DNA of 34,421 bases from an uncultured Tessaracoccus sp. GTDB taxonomy: Bacteria; Actinomycetota; Actinomycetes; Propionibacteriales; Propionibacteriaceae. This document shows, in pieces, positions 15,829-23,305 of this stretch. The position numbers were made by a program, and so were the translations under genes. Below the pieces are notes generated by a model. It was not told the DNA's origin and made no database searches. It saw only the letters and a list, made by a program, of their open reading frames with translations. Location: positions 1-34,421 of the forward strand of contig NZ_CAMYFI010000024.1 in the NCBI RefSeq assembly GCF_947255005.1. Direction: 5' to 3'. Positions within the stretch are counted from its first letter, which is position 1. Every line of letters begins with the position of its first letter.

Positions 15829-17099
15829 CACTCCACATCGATTGGGACTCGCAGCTCCCACTCCGTTCCCGCGCCAGGCGCGGATTTCAACACCGCGGAG
15901 CCGCCAATGGCTGAAATTCTACCGATGATGGAGTCACGAATGCCGAATCGCCCGTTCTCGGCGGCGCGCTGTGCTGCTGCTGCGGTCATTCCTGTCCCGT
16001 TGTCGCGCACGAAGATGATCACTTCGTCATCAACTTCCTGATCGAGCAAAATCCACGCCTGCGCGCCGTCACCGGCGTGACGTCGCACGTTCTTCAAGAT
16101 CTCGTGCACGGTGTTCTCAATCTCTTCCACGAGGTAACGCGCAACGAGCACCTCTCCCGCCATCGTCGAGACAGTCACCCTCGCCGACGAATACTTGTCG
16201 AGGGCCGAAGCCAAGTCCACCTGCGCTTGACGTGCAACGTTCACCACGTCGCGGTCTTGGAGGTGTACACGCAACTGAGACTCCGACTCGCGCGCCAGCG
16301 TGGCGAGCCGCACACCTACGGGACCCAGCGCGGGACCTTCCCGCTCGACGAGCGCCAGGACCTGCAATGCGCCGTCGTGGACTATCCGTGAGAGCCGCTC
16401 GCGTTCCGCTAGCGATGCGGCTTTGATGCGCTCTCGTTCCTGTTCGACGATGATCTCCCTGAACTGCGTGATGAGCACGCCCACGCAGGAGGCTGTCAAG
16501 ATGGTGATAAAGGCCATCCCGGCGCGTTCGAGGGTGAAGTGTGAAGGAACCACTACGAGCCCGCCACCCAGCGTCACGGAGCTTACGACGCCGGCCGCCG
16601 TCGACCAGAAAATGGCCGCGTAGATGGGGGCACCGCACAGCCAGTAGCCCGCCAACGTCAGGGGCGCACCCCCGGGCGGCACAGCAAGTGGAGTGAGCAA
16701 CACCAGCGTGAGCGTGACGAGGCAGTCGACGACGAACGACACCGGCCGCCGCCACGATGGCTTCATGAGACACAGGGACGTGAACGCCGTCCAACAGATG
16801 ATGACTAGGCATGCCAGCGTGACGAGCCAAGGTCGTTCGGCACGCGGCATCACTAGGACGATATTGACGCCGATCGCATGCAGTCCAAGCAGCGAACGCG
16901 CGACTACCGCAACCTGGTACACCCGTCCGAGCACATCTGTGCGCGCCTGAAACCACAATCCCCTGGCGTTCAGCGACGCCAACGGTGCGCTCAAGCGCGG
17001 AGGCTCGGGGCGCTGCTCATCCTCGTCGTGCTCCTGAGCGTGCAGGATGAGCCTGATGTCTCGCTCCAGTTCGTCCCCGAACTCGTCGCGAGAAGTCAC
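15828..17099 (-). CDS. macS: MacS-like sensor histidine kinase
   Basis: The 423-residue kinase has an N-terminal hydrophilic stretch (1-50) and about five or six membrane helices (roughly 60-210). A coiled linker with VEQERERIKAASLAERERL follows. The dimerisation/phosphoacceptor box is RLSRIVHDGALQVL, with His241. The ATP-binding part has HEILKNVRRHA (Asn337), DNGTGM (366-371) and RFGIRDSIIGRI. This is the HisKA_3/NarX-type family that partners with LuxR-type regulators such as the adjacent gene. It starts at a GTG overlapping the TGA of the acyltransferase gene (GTGA, 4 nt). The sensor part is mostly membrane-embedded with no large extracellular domain, suggesting an intramembrane or envelope signal. 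Confidence 0.88.
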   Translation of the reverse strand: MTSRDEFGDELERDIRLILHAQEHDEDEQRPEPPRLSAPLASLNARGLWFQARTDVLGRVYQVAVVARSLLGLHAIGVNIVLVMPRAERPWLVTLACLVIICWTAFTSLCLMKPSWRRPVSFVVDCLVTLTLVLLTPLAVPPGGAPLTLAGYWLCGAPIYAAIFWSTAAGVVSSVTLGGGLVVVPSHFTLERAGMAFITILTASCVGVLITQFREIIVEQERERIKAASLAERERLSRIVHDGALQVLALVEREGPALGPVGVRLATLARESESQLRVHLQDRDVVNVARQAQVDLASALDKYSSARVTVSTMAGEVLVARYLVEEIENTVHEILKNVRRHAGDGAQAWILLDQEVDDEVIIFVRDNGTGMTAAAAQRAAENGRFGIRDSIIGRISAIGGSAVLKSAPGAGTEWELRVPIDVE

Positions 17100-17863
17100 T
17101 GGTGCACTGCCTGTTCGGTAGAAGCTTGCTCCTCCGGCGGTTCCTCACCACCGGGGCGAGACAGCACGAACTCACTGACGTCCTTCCCCTTGAGGTCGCC
17201 GTGCTTCACCCGAGTGCCGTAGACATCGAGGTATTCCTGCCCGGTGAGGCGCTGGATCGCCGCCATCGTCTCGTCGGTGACATAGCGGTGCACCTTCAAA
17301 TCCGTGCTGTGCGCGTACTGGGGGAATTCGAGCGGCTCCCCCACCACGACGAGGGGCCGCCGAACCCACGGGATGCCGAATACGCCCTTGACCGTCTCGG
17401 TTCCCACCACACCCACCGGCAGAATCGGAACGTTGTTGTGCAGTGCCATGCGCGCCACCCCGGTGTGGCCCTTGTACATGCGCCCGTCCGGCGATCTGGT
17501 GCCTTCTGGATAGATCGCGACGAGGTTCCCCTCGCCGAGCACGTCGGAGATGGCTTTCAACGACTGGGCGCTTGCCCGACCCCCGCCTCGTTCCATGGGC
17601 ACCATCTTGATTGCTTTCAAAAACCAGGCGACGATCTTGCCGGGCAGGTCTTTGCCACGAAAGAGCTCCGCTTTCGCGGGGAACGTCACTACCCTCGGCA
17701 TCATGGCCGGGATAACCACGGAGTCCATGGTGTGCAGGTGGTTGCTCGCCAGAATCGCTCCACCCGATCGGGGAACGTTCTGCCTTCCGACGACCTTCGC
17801 TTTGAATCCCCACTTCACGAGTGGGAGAAAGATCGTGTACTTAAAAAACTGGTAGGTCAGCAC
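17096..17863 (-). CDS. 1-acyl-sn-glycerol-3-phosphate acyltransferase family protein (PlsC-like)
   Basis: Enzymes of this family add an acyl chain to lysophosphatidic acid or related lipids at the inner membrane face. The 255-residue product has the catalytic NHX4D box as NHLHTMD (Asn41, His42, Asp47). It also has block II FPAKAELFRG, block III YPEGTRSPDG (118-127) and block IV near VPILPVGVVG. The first about 15 residues are hydrophobic. The last about 25 are Glu/Pro-rich and likely disordered. GTG 17863 is preceded by AAGGAG. The gene overlaps the MacS-like kinase by 4 nt, so lipid metabolism and this two-component system are co-expressed. The mycobacterial counterpart in the same region would be Rv2182c (from memory). 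Confidence 0.92.
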   Translation of the reverse strand: MLTYQFFKYTIFLPLVKWGFKAKVVGRQNVPRSGGAILASNHLHTMDSVVIPAMMPRVVTFPAKAELFRGKDLPGKIVAWFLKAIKMVPMERGGGRASAQSLKAISDVLGEGNLVAIYPEGTRSPDGRMYKGHTGVARMALHNNVPILPVGVVGTETVKGVFGIPWVRRPLVVVGEPLEFPQYAHSTDLKVHRYVTDETMAAIQRLTGQEYLDVYGTRVKHGDLKGKDVSEFVLSRPGGEEPPEEQASTEQAVHQ

Positions 17864-17913
17864 GTCGCTCCTTCGTCCGCGACGATTCTAGCGCCGTGGC
17901 GCGTGCGCCCGGA

Positions 17914-19044
17914 TCAGAGTACTCGGCGCACACCCTTGAGCGGCATGGAGTGCAAGCCCGCGACGCGAATGCCGCTACGCGGGTTCGCGGCATGAACGAT
18001 CTTGCCGCCGCCGATGTAGATAGCGACGTGGCTCGGGCCGCCGTAGTAGAACACGAGGTCGCCGGGCTGAATCTGCGACGTGGACACTGCCCGGCCGGCA
18101 CCGGAGTACTGCGCGCGAGAGGTGCGTGGCAGGCCAACCCCTACCTGCCGAAATGCGTAGGAGGTGAGGCCGGAGCAGTCGAAGGAGCTGGGGCCCGTGC
18201 CGCCGAGCACGTAGCGCTTACCGACCTGCGCCATGGCAGCGTTGATCACGGTCTGGGCGCGATTGCCATTCGGTGCGGGCGCAGCAGGCTCGTTAGCGGT
18301 GTCAGTTTCAGCGGCCGGCCTGCTGTTGTTGGATGAGGGTCGATTCGCGGACGCGGCGTCCCCGCGCGTCTCAGAACGCGACGGGGCCAGCGCCCCATCC
18401 GCTGGACGCCCGGCTGCGGCTTCAGCTGCGGCAGCGGCTTCGGCAGCTTCCTGCTCGCGCCTGAGCTGCTCGAGGCGCTCTTGCTCTTCCTTGCTCAGTC
18501 GGTCGTACACCGCTTGGGCTTCTGACTGCTTCTTTTTGTACTCCGCAAGCTTGATGCCGTGGGTCTTGACGTTCTCGTCCATCTCCTGCTTGGCGGAGGC
18601 CGCCTCAGCGCGGAGTACGTCGAGCTTGGCCTGATCGTTCTGTAGACGCTGGATAGCTTGGTTCGAGCGATCATTCTCGGCCTGGATGGTGGCCAGAGAG
18701 CTCAGGAAGTTGTCGTCGGAAGCGTTGGCGATCAGCTGCACGGATACGTCGAGCCCACCATGCTGCATCTGGAGCACCGCGTTGGCACCGATGTCGTCGG
18801 CTAGCTTCGCGACACGCTGTTCCTGCGCCTTCACGTCTGCTTGCGCGCGCTCGAGCTTGACCTTCGCGGCCTCCGCTTTGTCTTCGGCCTCGATGCCCTC
18901 CTGCTCGATCGAAGAAACCTGCTCGCTCAGCGCATCGAGCTTCGCCTTGGCCTCGCGTACCGCGTCGGGGTCGGCGAGAACAGGATCTGCAATTAGCAAA
19001 GAACCAACGACGAGGCCGGTCAGTGCGAGGCGTGCAAGCTTCAC
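17914..19044 (-). CDS. Secreted NlpC/P60 peptidoglycan hydrolase with coiled-coil domain
   Basis: The 376-residue exported enzyme probably cuts peptide stems of peptidoglycan (D,L-endopeptidase, RipA/RipC type). Residues 1-24 are a signal peptide ending in VLA-DP. A long heptad-rich coiled coil spans about 27-210 and is Glu/Ala/Lys-rich. A low-complexity Ser/Ala/Pro linker (about 211-262) follows. The C40 catalytic domain (about 263-376) has Cys290 in FDCSGLTSYAF, His339 in PSHVAIYIG and His351 in IVHAAN. GTG 19044 has AAGGAG seven bases upstream. The coiled coil may fold back on the active site, or respond to an FtsEX-type partner, as in related hydrolases; no such partner is in the window. 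A clear promoter lies just upstream. Confidence 0.94.
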   Translation of the reverse strand: MKLARLALTGLVVGSLLIADPVLADPDAVREAKAKLDALSEQVSSIEQEGIEAEDKAEAAKVKLERAQADVKAQEQRVAKLADDIGANAVLQMQHGGLDVSVQLIANASDDNFLSSLATIQAENDRSNQAIQRLQNDQAKLDVLRAEAASAKQEMDENVKTHGIKLAEYKKKQSEAQAVYDRLSKEEQERLEQLRREQEAAEAAAAAEAAAGRPADGALAPSRSETRGDAASANRPSSNNSRPAAETDTANEPAAPAPNGNRAQTVINAAMAQVGKRYVLGGTGPSSFDCSGLTSYAFRQVGVGLPRTSRAQYSGAGRAVSTSQIQPGDLVFYYGGPSHVAIYIGGGKIVHAANPRSGIRVAGLHSMPLKGVRRVL

Positions 19045-19082
19045 GGATGCTCCTTGGAGAACGACGATGCAATGCTGAGAGA

Positions 19083-19111
19083 ATCTTAAGCGCTGTTCAG
19101 ACTGTTCTCAA
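19083..19111 (-). promoter_or_regulatory. Promoter of the NlpC/P60 hydrolase gene
   Basis: On the minus strand TTGAGA (19106-19111) and TAAGAT (19083-19088) are separated by exactly 17 bp, five and four matches to consensus. The predicted leader is about 30 nt and contains the AAGGAG ribosome-binding site. It lies in the 146-bp gap shared with the divergent nuclease gene. Confidence 0.65.
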
Positions 19112-19190
19112 GCCCACGCCGCATGTCGTACAAATTCAGCAGCTTGCAGGCTCCTCAGAATTGTCAGTGGGGCGTATTAGTGTTCCCAGC

Positions 19191-20963
19191 ATGTCCAGCC
19201 AACGCAACGTGGTACAACCATCCTTCGACGACCTCGGCACCTACCTGCCCGATGCCACCTTCGTCGTTGTCGACCTCGAAACCACGGGCACGGGCCTAGA
19301 AGCATCAATCACCGAAATCGGAGCCGTCAAGATCAAGGCTGGCGAGGTGCTTGGCACCTTCCAAACGCTGGTGAGGCCCGATGCACCTATCCCCGCCATG
19401 GTGCAGGTACTCACGGGCATTACTGACCAGATGGTGGCCAGCGCCCCACGCATTGACGAGGCGTTGCCTGCCTTCGACGAGTTCGCGCGCGGCGCCGTAC
19501 TCGTCGCCCATAATGCGCGCTTCGACGTCGGTTTCCTCCAACGCGGGTTCGAGCAGCTCGGCATAGCATGGAAGCGCCCAACAGTCATCGATACCGTGGC
19601 GCTGGCGCGCTGCAGCCTGCTCCGCGACGAGGTGCGCAACTGCAAACTCGCAACACTTGCCGCCCACTTCAACGCGCAGACGGTGCCCAATCACCGGGCT
19701 TTGTCCGATGCGCGCGCCACCGTTGACGTCTTCCACGGGCTACTGGAGCGCGTCGGCAATCTGGGTGTGCGTACTGTGGAAGATCTCGTCGAGTTCCTCG
19801 CTCAGGTCTCCCCCGACAGACGGGCGAAGCGCGGCTGGGCCTCTTCCCTGCCTGAGCGCCCAGGCGTGTATTGGTTCACACGTGCTGAGCCGGGCAGGGC
19901 TGACGAGGTGCTCTACGTCGGCAAGTCGAACAACCTGCGACGGCGCACGCGGGCGTACTTCTCGGCCGCTGAGCAACGCAGCCGCATCCACGAGATGGTC
20001 CGAGTGTCCACCGGCCTGGAGTATGTCGAGTGCGCTACCGACCTGGAAGCTGAGGTGCGCGAGCTGCGCATGATTCTCAGCCTGGCACCGCGCTACAACC
20101 GCCGCTCGAAACGCCAAGAACAGGTCAGCTGGCTCAAGCTTTCCGATGAAGCTTTTCCTCGGGTTACTATCGCCCGGAAGGTGCGCGCGGGCGAGCAGTA
20201 CTTTGGCCCGTTCACCAGCAGAGAGGCCGCGAACGATGTGATGCTCGCATTGCAAGGCGCCTTCCACGTGCGGCGCTGCACGACACGACTGAAGCGACAG
20301 ACCCCCAGCCCGTCATGCGTGCTGGGGGACATGGGACGATGCCCAGCCCCATGCCTGCTAGGGCAAGGCGCGCAGCGGTACAGCGAGGTCGTCAACAATG
20401 TTCGGCGTGCGTGGGCGGGCGATGTCGAGCCGCTCCTCGTCGCGCAGCGCGGACACATGCGCAAACTCGTCGGGCAGCTTCGTTACGAGGAGGCAGGCGA
20501 ACTCGCCCGCCGGCTGGAGCGCTACGTGCACGCATCAATGCGATTCGCCCGGTTGCGGGCGCTCGCCGCGTGCCCTGAGATCGTGGCGGGGCTACCAGTG
20601 AGGGGCGGGTGGGACATCCATGTTGTGCGCTACGGCCGGCTCGCCGCCGCCGCGCATGCCTCGTCAGCGCGAGCGAGGGCGGTGGCCGACGAGGCGAGAG
20701 CCACCGCGGAAACGGTGCTACCCACCGCAACGGGCCTGCCGCCGTGCACCGTCGAGGAAGCGGAGCGCGTGGCGGCATGGCTGGAGCTGCCTGGAATCCG
20801 GTTGATCGAGATCGACGGCGAGTGGGCCTGGCCACTCCACGCGGGGCTCACCACCCGTCAGCTTGCCCAGCGGGTGCTGGGCGAGGATGCGCTGCCCAGC
20901 ACAAGTAGCGCTGTGGAGCTGCGCGCAGAAGACTCTGCGGCACAGCCCCACAGTGTGCAGTGA
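19191..20963 (+). CDS. DEDD-type 3'-5' exonuclease fused to a UvrC-like GIY-YIG nuclease domain
   Basis: The 590-residue DNA-repair-type protein joins two nucleases. Residues about 22-185 are a DnaQ-like DEDDh exonuclease: DLETTG (Asp28, Glu30), HNARFDVGFL (Asp112) and NHRALSDARATVDVF (His168, Asp173). Residues about 219-310 are a GIY-YIG domain: PGVYWF, LYVGKSNNLRRRTRAYF, then the DLEAEVRELRMI helix. This is as in UvrC and the Cho nuclease. A less conserved part has four cysteines between 363 and 388, an YEEAGELARRLERY helix like UvrC's UvrB-binding region, and an Ala/Arg-rich end. Mycobacterial Rv2191 has the same layout in the same neighbourhood (from memory). ATG 19191 lacks a Shine-Dalgarno but has TAGTGT 7 nt upstream, so leaderless translation is likely. 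The stop is 3 bp from the stop of the convergent cyclophilin gene. Confidence 0.92.
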   Translation: MSSQRNVVQPSFDDLGTYLPDATFVVVDLETTGTGLEASITEIGAVKIKAGEVLGTFQTLVRPDAPIPAMVQVLTGITDQMVASAPRIDEALPAFDEFARGAVLVAHNARFDVGFLQRGFEQLGIAWKRPTVIDTVALARCSLLRDEVRNCKLATLAAHFNAQTVPNHRALSDARATVDVFHGLLERVGNLGVRTVEDLVEFLAQVSPDRRAKRGWASSLPERPGVYWFTRAEPGRADEVLYVGKSNNLRRRTRAYFSAAEQRSRIHEMVRVSTGLEYVECATDLEAEVRELRMILSLAPRYNRRSKRQEQVSWLKLSDEAFPRVTIARKVRAGEQYFGPFTSREAANDVMLALQGAFHVRRCTTRLKRQTPSPSCVLGDMGRCPAPCLLGQGAQRYSEVVNNVRRAWAGDVEPLLVAQRGHMRKLVGQLRYEEAGELARRLERYVHASMRFARLRALAACPEIVAGLPVRGGWDIHVVRYGRLAAAAHASSARARAVADEARATAETVLPTATGLPPCTVEEAERVAAWLELPGIRLIEIDGEWAWPLHAGLTTRQLAQRVLGEDALPSTSSAVELRAEDSAAQPHSVQ

Positions 20964-20966
20964 ATG

Positions 20967-21476
20967 TTAGGCCAGCTCGACGCTCTCGATCACAACCGGA
21001 TCCACCGGGCGGTCCATCATGCCGGTCGGCGTGGTGGCGATGGCGTCCACGACCTTCTGGGACGCCTCATCAGTCACCTCACCGAAGATGGTGTGGCGAC
21101 GGTTGAGGTGCGGCGTGGGCGCCACGGTGATGAAGAACTGCGAACCATTGGTGCCCGGCCCGGCATTTGCCATGGCCAAGAGGTACGGACGGTCGAAGCT
21201 GAGCTCCGGGTGGAACTCGTCATCGAAACGGTATCCCGGGTCGCCGCGGCCGTCGCCGCGGGGGCAGCCGCCCTGAATCATGAAACCGTCGATGACGCGG
21301 TGGAAGGTGAGTCCGTCGTAGAACTTACCCGTGGTGGTCTCGCCGGTCTTGGCGTCGACGTATTCCTTGGTGCCGCCGGCCAGGCCGACGAAGTTCTCAA
21401 CCGTCTTGGGCGCTTGGTCGTCAAACAGCTCGATGACGATATCGCCGCGGTTGGTGTGCAAAGTGGCGGTGCTCAC
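20967..21476 (-). CDS. Cyclophilin-type peptidyl-prolyl cis-trans isomerase
   Basis: This 169-residue cytoplasmic protein speeds cis-trans isomerisation at Xaa-Pro bonds. The active-site blocks are present: FHRVIDGFMIQGG (58-70, catalytic Arg60), AMANAGPGTNGSQFFIT (101-117, with Gln113 and Phe114) and HLNRRHTIFGEV (123-134). In the last block His128 takes the place of the Trp seen in cyclosporin-sensitive human cyclophilin, as is usual in bacteria. There is no signal peptide. GTG 21476 is chosen because AAGGA precedes it at normal spacing and the family starts here; the open frame continues upstream without family-like sequence. Confidence 0.94.
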   Translation of the reverse strand: MSTATLHTNRGDIVIELFDDQAPKTVENFVGLAGGTKEYVDAKTGETTTGKFYDGLTFHRVIDGFMIQGGCPRGDGRGDPGYRFDDEFHPELSFDRPYLLAMANAGPGTNGSQFFITVAPTPHLNRRHTIFGEVTDEASQKVVDAIATTPTGMMDRPVDPVVIESVELA

Positions 21477-21697
21477 AGGCTTCCTTTCATTAACTGTGCC
21501 TACGCCCCCTCGCACACATGCTTGCGGAGACGTGTTGCCTTTTACCTTCAGCGAGCGTACCTGCAATCGCAACCGAAAGTCACCGCGAGGGGTCCAATCG
21601 TGGCTAACCCTGTTGTACGGCTCCATCAGCGGGTAGCGTTGAGAGTGCTCGATCACGAGCCGCTCGACTACGAGCCACATCTACATTGGAGGTACTT

Positions 21698-22522
21698 GTG
21701 TCCAAGTCACAAGATTTCCGGAAGGCCGCTGCAGACCAAGCTTCTGCCGCCGCCGAGTACGGACAGCAGGCACTGAAGGACGGCATGGAACACGCCCAGG
21801 GCTGGCTGAAAAAGACCCAGAAGCAGGTCGGTCCCGCATTGAAAGATGCGAAAGTTCGTTCCGCTGACTTTGCCGCTCGCAAATTCGACGCCATCGAGCC
21901 GCACGTACGTAACGCGCTCGACAAGGTGTCCCCAGCCGTCGACGCGGCCCGCAGCAAGGTGGCCGACGAGTTCCTGCCACGGGTGTCAGAGTCGCTGCAC
22001 AGCGCCGCTGAGCATCCCCTCAAGGTGGCTGAGACCATCAAACCGAAAAAGAAGAAGAGCGTCGGTAAGGGCATCGTAAAGTTCCTGGCCATCGGTACTG
22101 TTGTCGCTGGCGTAGTGGCGGCAATTCGCCACTTCCTCGCCCCTAAGGATGATGGCTGGACCGCCCACGAGCCTTCACGGGCGTACGTGAACAACAACGA
22201 CACGTTCGCGACCGCGGCCAAGGTGAGCGAAACCCCGAAGAGCACCGCTGCTGATCCGTCTCCTGAGGAGAAAGTTGAGCAGCCGGAGGCTCAGATGGTT
22301 GACGAGGGTGGCCCCGTTGTCGATGATGCGGTGACGAACGCCGTCGACTCGGGCTCTTACAAGGGTGAAAACCCTCCCGAAGGGTTCATCATCAAGGGCA
22401 ATGAGCGTTCCATGAAGTACCACGTGCCCGGCACTGGTGGCTACGAGCGCACCATCGCCGAAATCTGGTTCGCTACTGAGGAAGCCGCGCAGGCGGCGGG
22501 CTTCACCAAGGCTCAGCGCTAA
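21698..22522 (+). CDS. Membrane protein with amphipathic repeat region and C-terminal sunset domain
   Basis: The 274-residue product has an Ala/Lys/Glu-rich helical N-terminal half (about 5-115) resembling apolipoprotein-like or DUF5324-type helices. A basic KPKKKK patch (115-120) precedes one membrane helix (about 126-147). An acidic disordered segment (about 160-225) follows. The C-terminal module (about 227-274) reads PEGFIIKGNERSMKYHVPG, then YERTIAEIWFATEEAAQAAGF, which is the actinobacterial sunset domain. Function of this domain is unknown to me. GTG 21698 has a perfect GGAGG five bases upstream. The gene stands alone and ends at a strong terminator. Confidence 0.85.
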   Translation: MSKSQDFRKAAADQASAAAEYGQQALKDGMEHAQGWLKKTQKQVGPALKDAKVRSADFAARKFDAIEPHVRNALDKVSPAVDAARSKVADEFLPRVSESLHSAAEHPLKVAETIKPKKKKSVGKGIVKFLAIGTVVAGVVAAIRHFLAPKDDGWTAHEPSRAYVNNNDTFATAAKVSETPKSTAADPSPEEKVEQPEAQMVDEGGPVVDDAVTNAVDSGSYKGENPPEGFIIKGNERSMKYHVPGTGGYERTIAEIWFATEEAAQAAGFTKAQR

Positions 22523-22539
22523 CGCGCTTCTTCGCTGCC

Positions 22540-22582
22540 CATGAGGGGCGTCGCTGTGGAAGCGGCGCCCCTCATGCGTTTT
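22540..22582 (+). terminator. Intrinsic terminator after the sunset-domain gene
   Basis: An 11-bp stem (22540-22550 with 22566-22576) is extended through a T-G wobble by CGCT/AGCG around a 5-nt loop. It is followed by CG and TTTT (22579-22582). It starts 17 bp after the stop codon and is the best-formed terminator in the window. Confidence 0.88.
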
Positions 22583-22666
22583 CTTGCAGCAGGATGGGAC
22601 AAAAGTTTTCCACAGCTGGCCGCCGGCCCCTCGCCAATGCCCTCGGTTGCCTCTACTGTGCAAGGC

Positions 22667-23305
22667 ATGTGGGAAGTCGTCGCCATCGCCACCGCTTTTG
22701 TTGTCGCAGTCTGGGTGCAATGCATCGTCGTGCCAACGTTGCGACAGCCTCACGTGGACGACGGCGATGAGACGCCAGACTTCACCGGGCTCGGGAGCGC
22801 GTCGAATGTCTTGTTGGTGCTCGTGTGTGCCGCCCTCGGCGGTCTCGCAGCATGGCACACTTCAACACCAGCGTGGCCGTGGCTGGGCTACATAGCGCTC
22901 GGAGCGCCGTTAGTGGTCGTCGATCTTCGCACCACCTACCTGCCCAATCAGCTCATGTACCCGCTCTGGGCGACCATCGGCGTCGGCCTGGCGGTAAGCG
23001 CTACGACGGATGTGCGCGGCGCGATTGCTGGTGTCACGGGAGCGCTCGCGGGCTACACGTGGTTTTGGTGCGTGTGGCGACTGTCGTCGACCTTCGGATT
23101 CGGCGACGTGCGCCTCGCCGCAGCGGCGGGCGCCATCGCGGGAATGTCGGGGATGACTGGCTGGCTAACGTCACTCGTGGTAGCGACGGCGATCGGCGCT
23201 GTCGCGGCGATCATCGCACGAGCCAGTGGGCGCACCGTAGTTCCCTATGGGCCGTGGCTCTGGCTCGGGCCCGTAGTGGCTGCCTGGTTACCTACTGGTT
23301 CGTGA
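22667..23305 (+). CDS. A24-family prepilin peptidase-like membrane protein
   Basis: The 212-residue membrane aspartyl protease has both family motifs: Asp86 in VVDLRTTYLPNQL and Asp147 in GFGDVRLAAAAG, which together form the active site. About seven hydrophobic segments are present. The N-terminal methyltransferase region of full-size PilD-type enzymes is absent, as in TadV/CpaA-like members. No pilin or secretion genes are in the window, so its substrate is not known. I placed the start at ATG 22667, right before the first helix; TACTGT lies 7 nt upstream and there is no Shine-Dalgarno, so the mRNA may be leaderless. A longer upstream open frame runs through the terminator and is unlikely. 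The 3' end overlaps the 3' end of trpD by 14 nt. Confidence 0.8.
   Translation: MWEVVAIATAFVVAVWVQCIVVPTLRQPHVDDGDETPDFTGLGSASNVLLVLVCAALGGLAAWHTSTPAWPWLGYIALGAPLVVVDLRTTYLPNQLMYPLWATIGVGLAVSATTDVRGAIAGVTGALAGYTWFWCVWRLSSTFGFGDVRLAAAAGAIAGMSGMTGWLTSLVVATAIGAVAAIIARASGRTVVPYGPWLWLGPVVAAWLPTGS

Noticed and set aside
19023..19190. Upstream extension of the exonuclease/GIY-YIG frame
   Set aside because: It overlaps the divergent NlpC/P60 start and its promoter; the conserved exonuclease begins after ATG 19191.
21477..21680. N-terminal extension of the cyclophilin frame
   Set aside because: Cyclophilins of this type start right at the first strand, and GTG 21476 has a good AAGGA site. The extension is not family-like.
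22541..22666. N-terminal extension of the A24 peptidase frame
   Set aside because: It would start inside the strong terminator hairpin at 22540-22582 and precede the first membrane helix with unrelated sequence.
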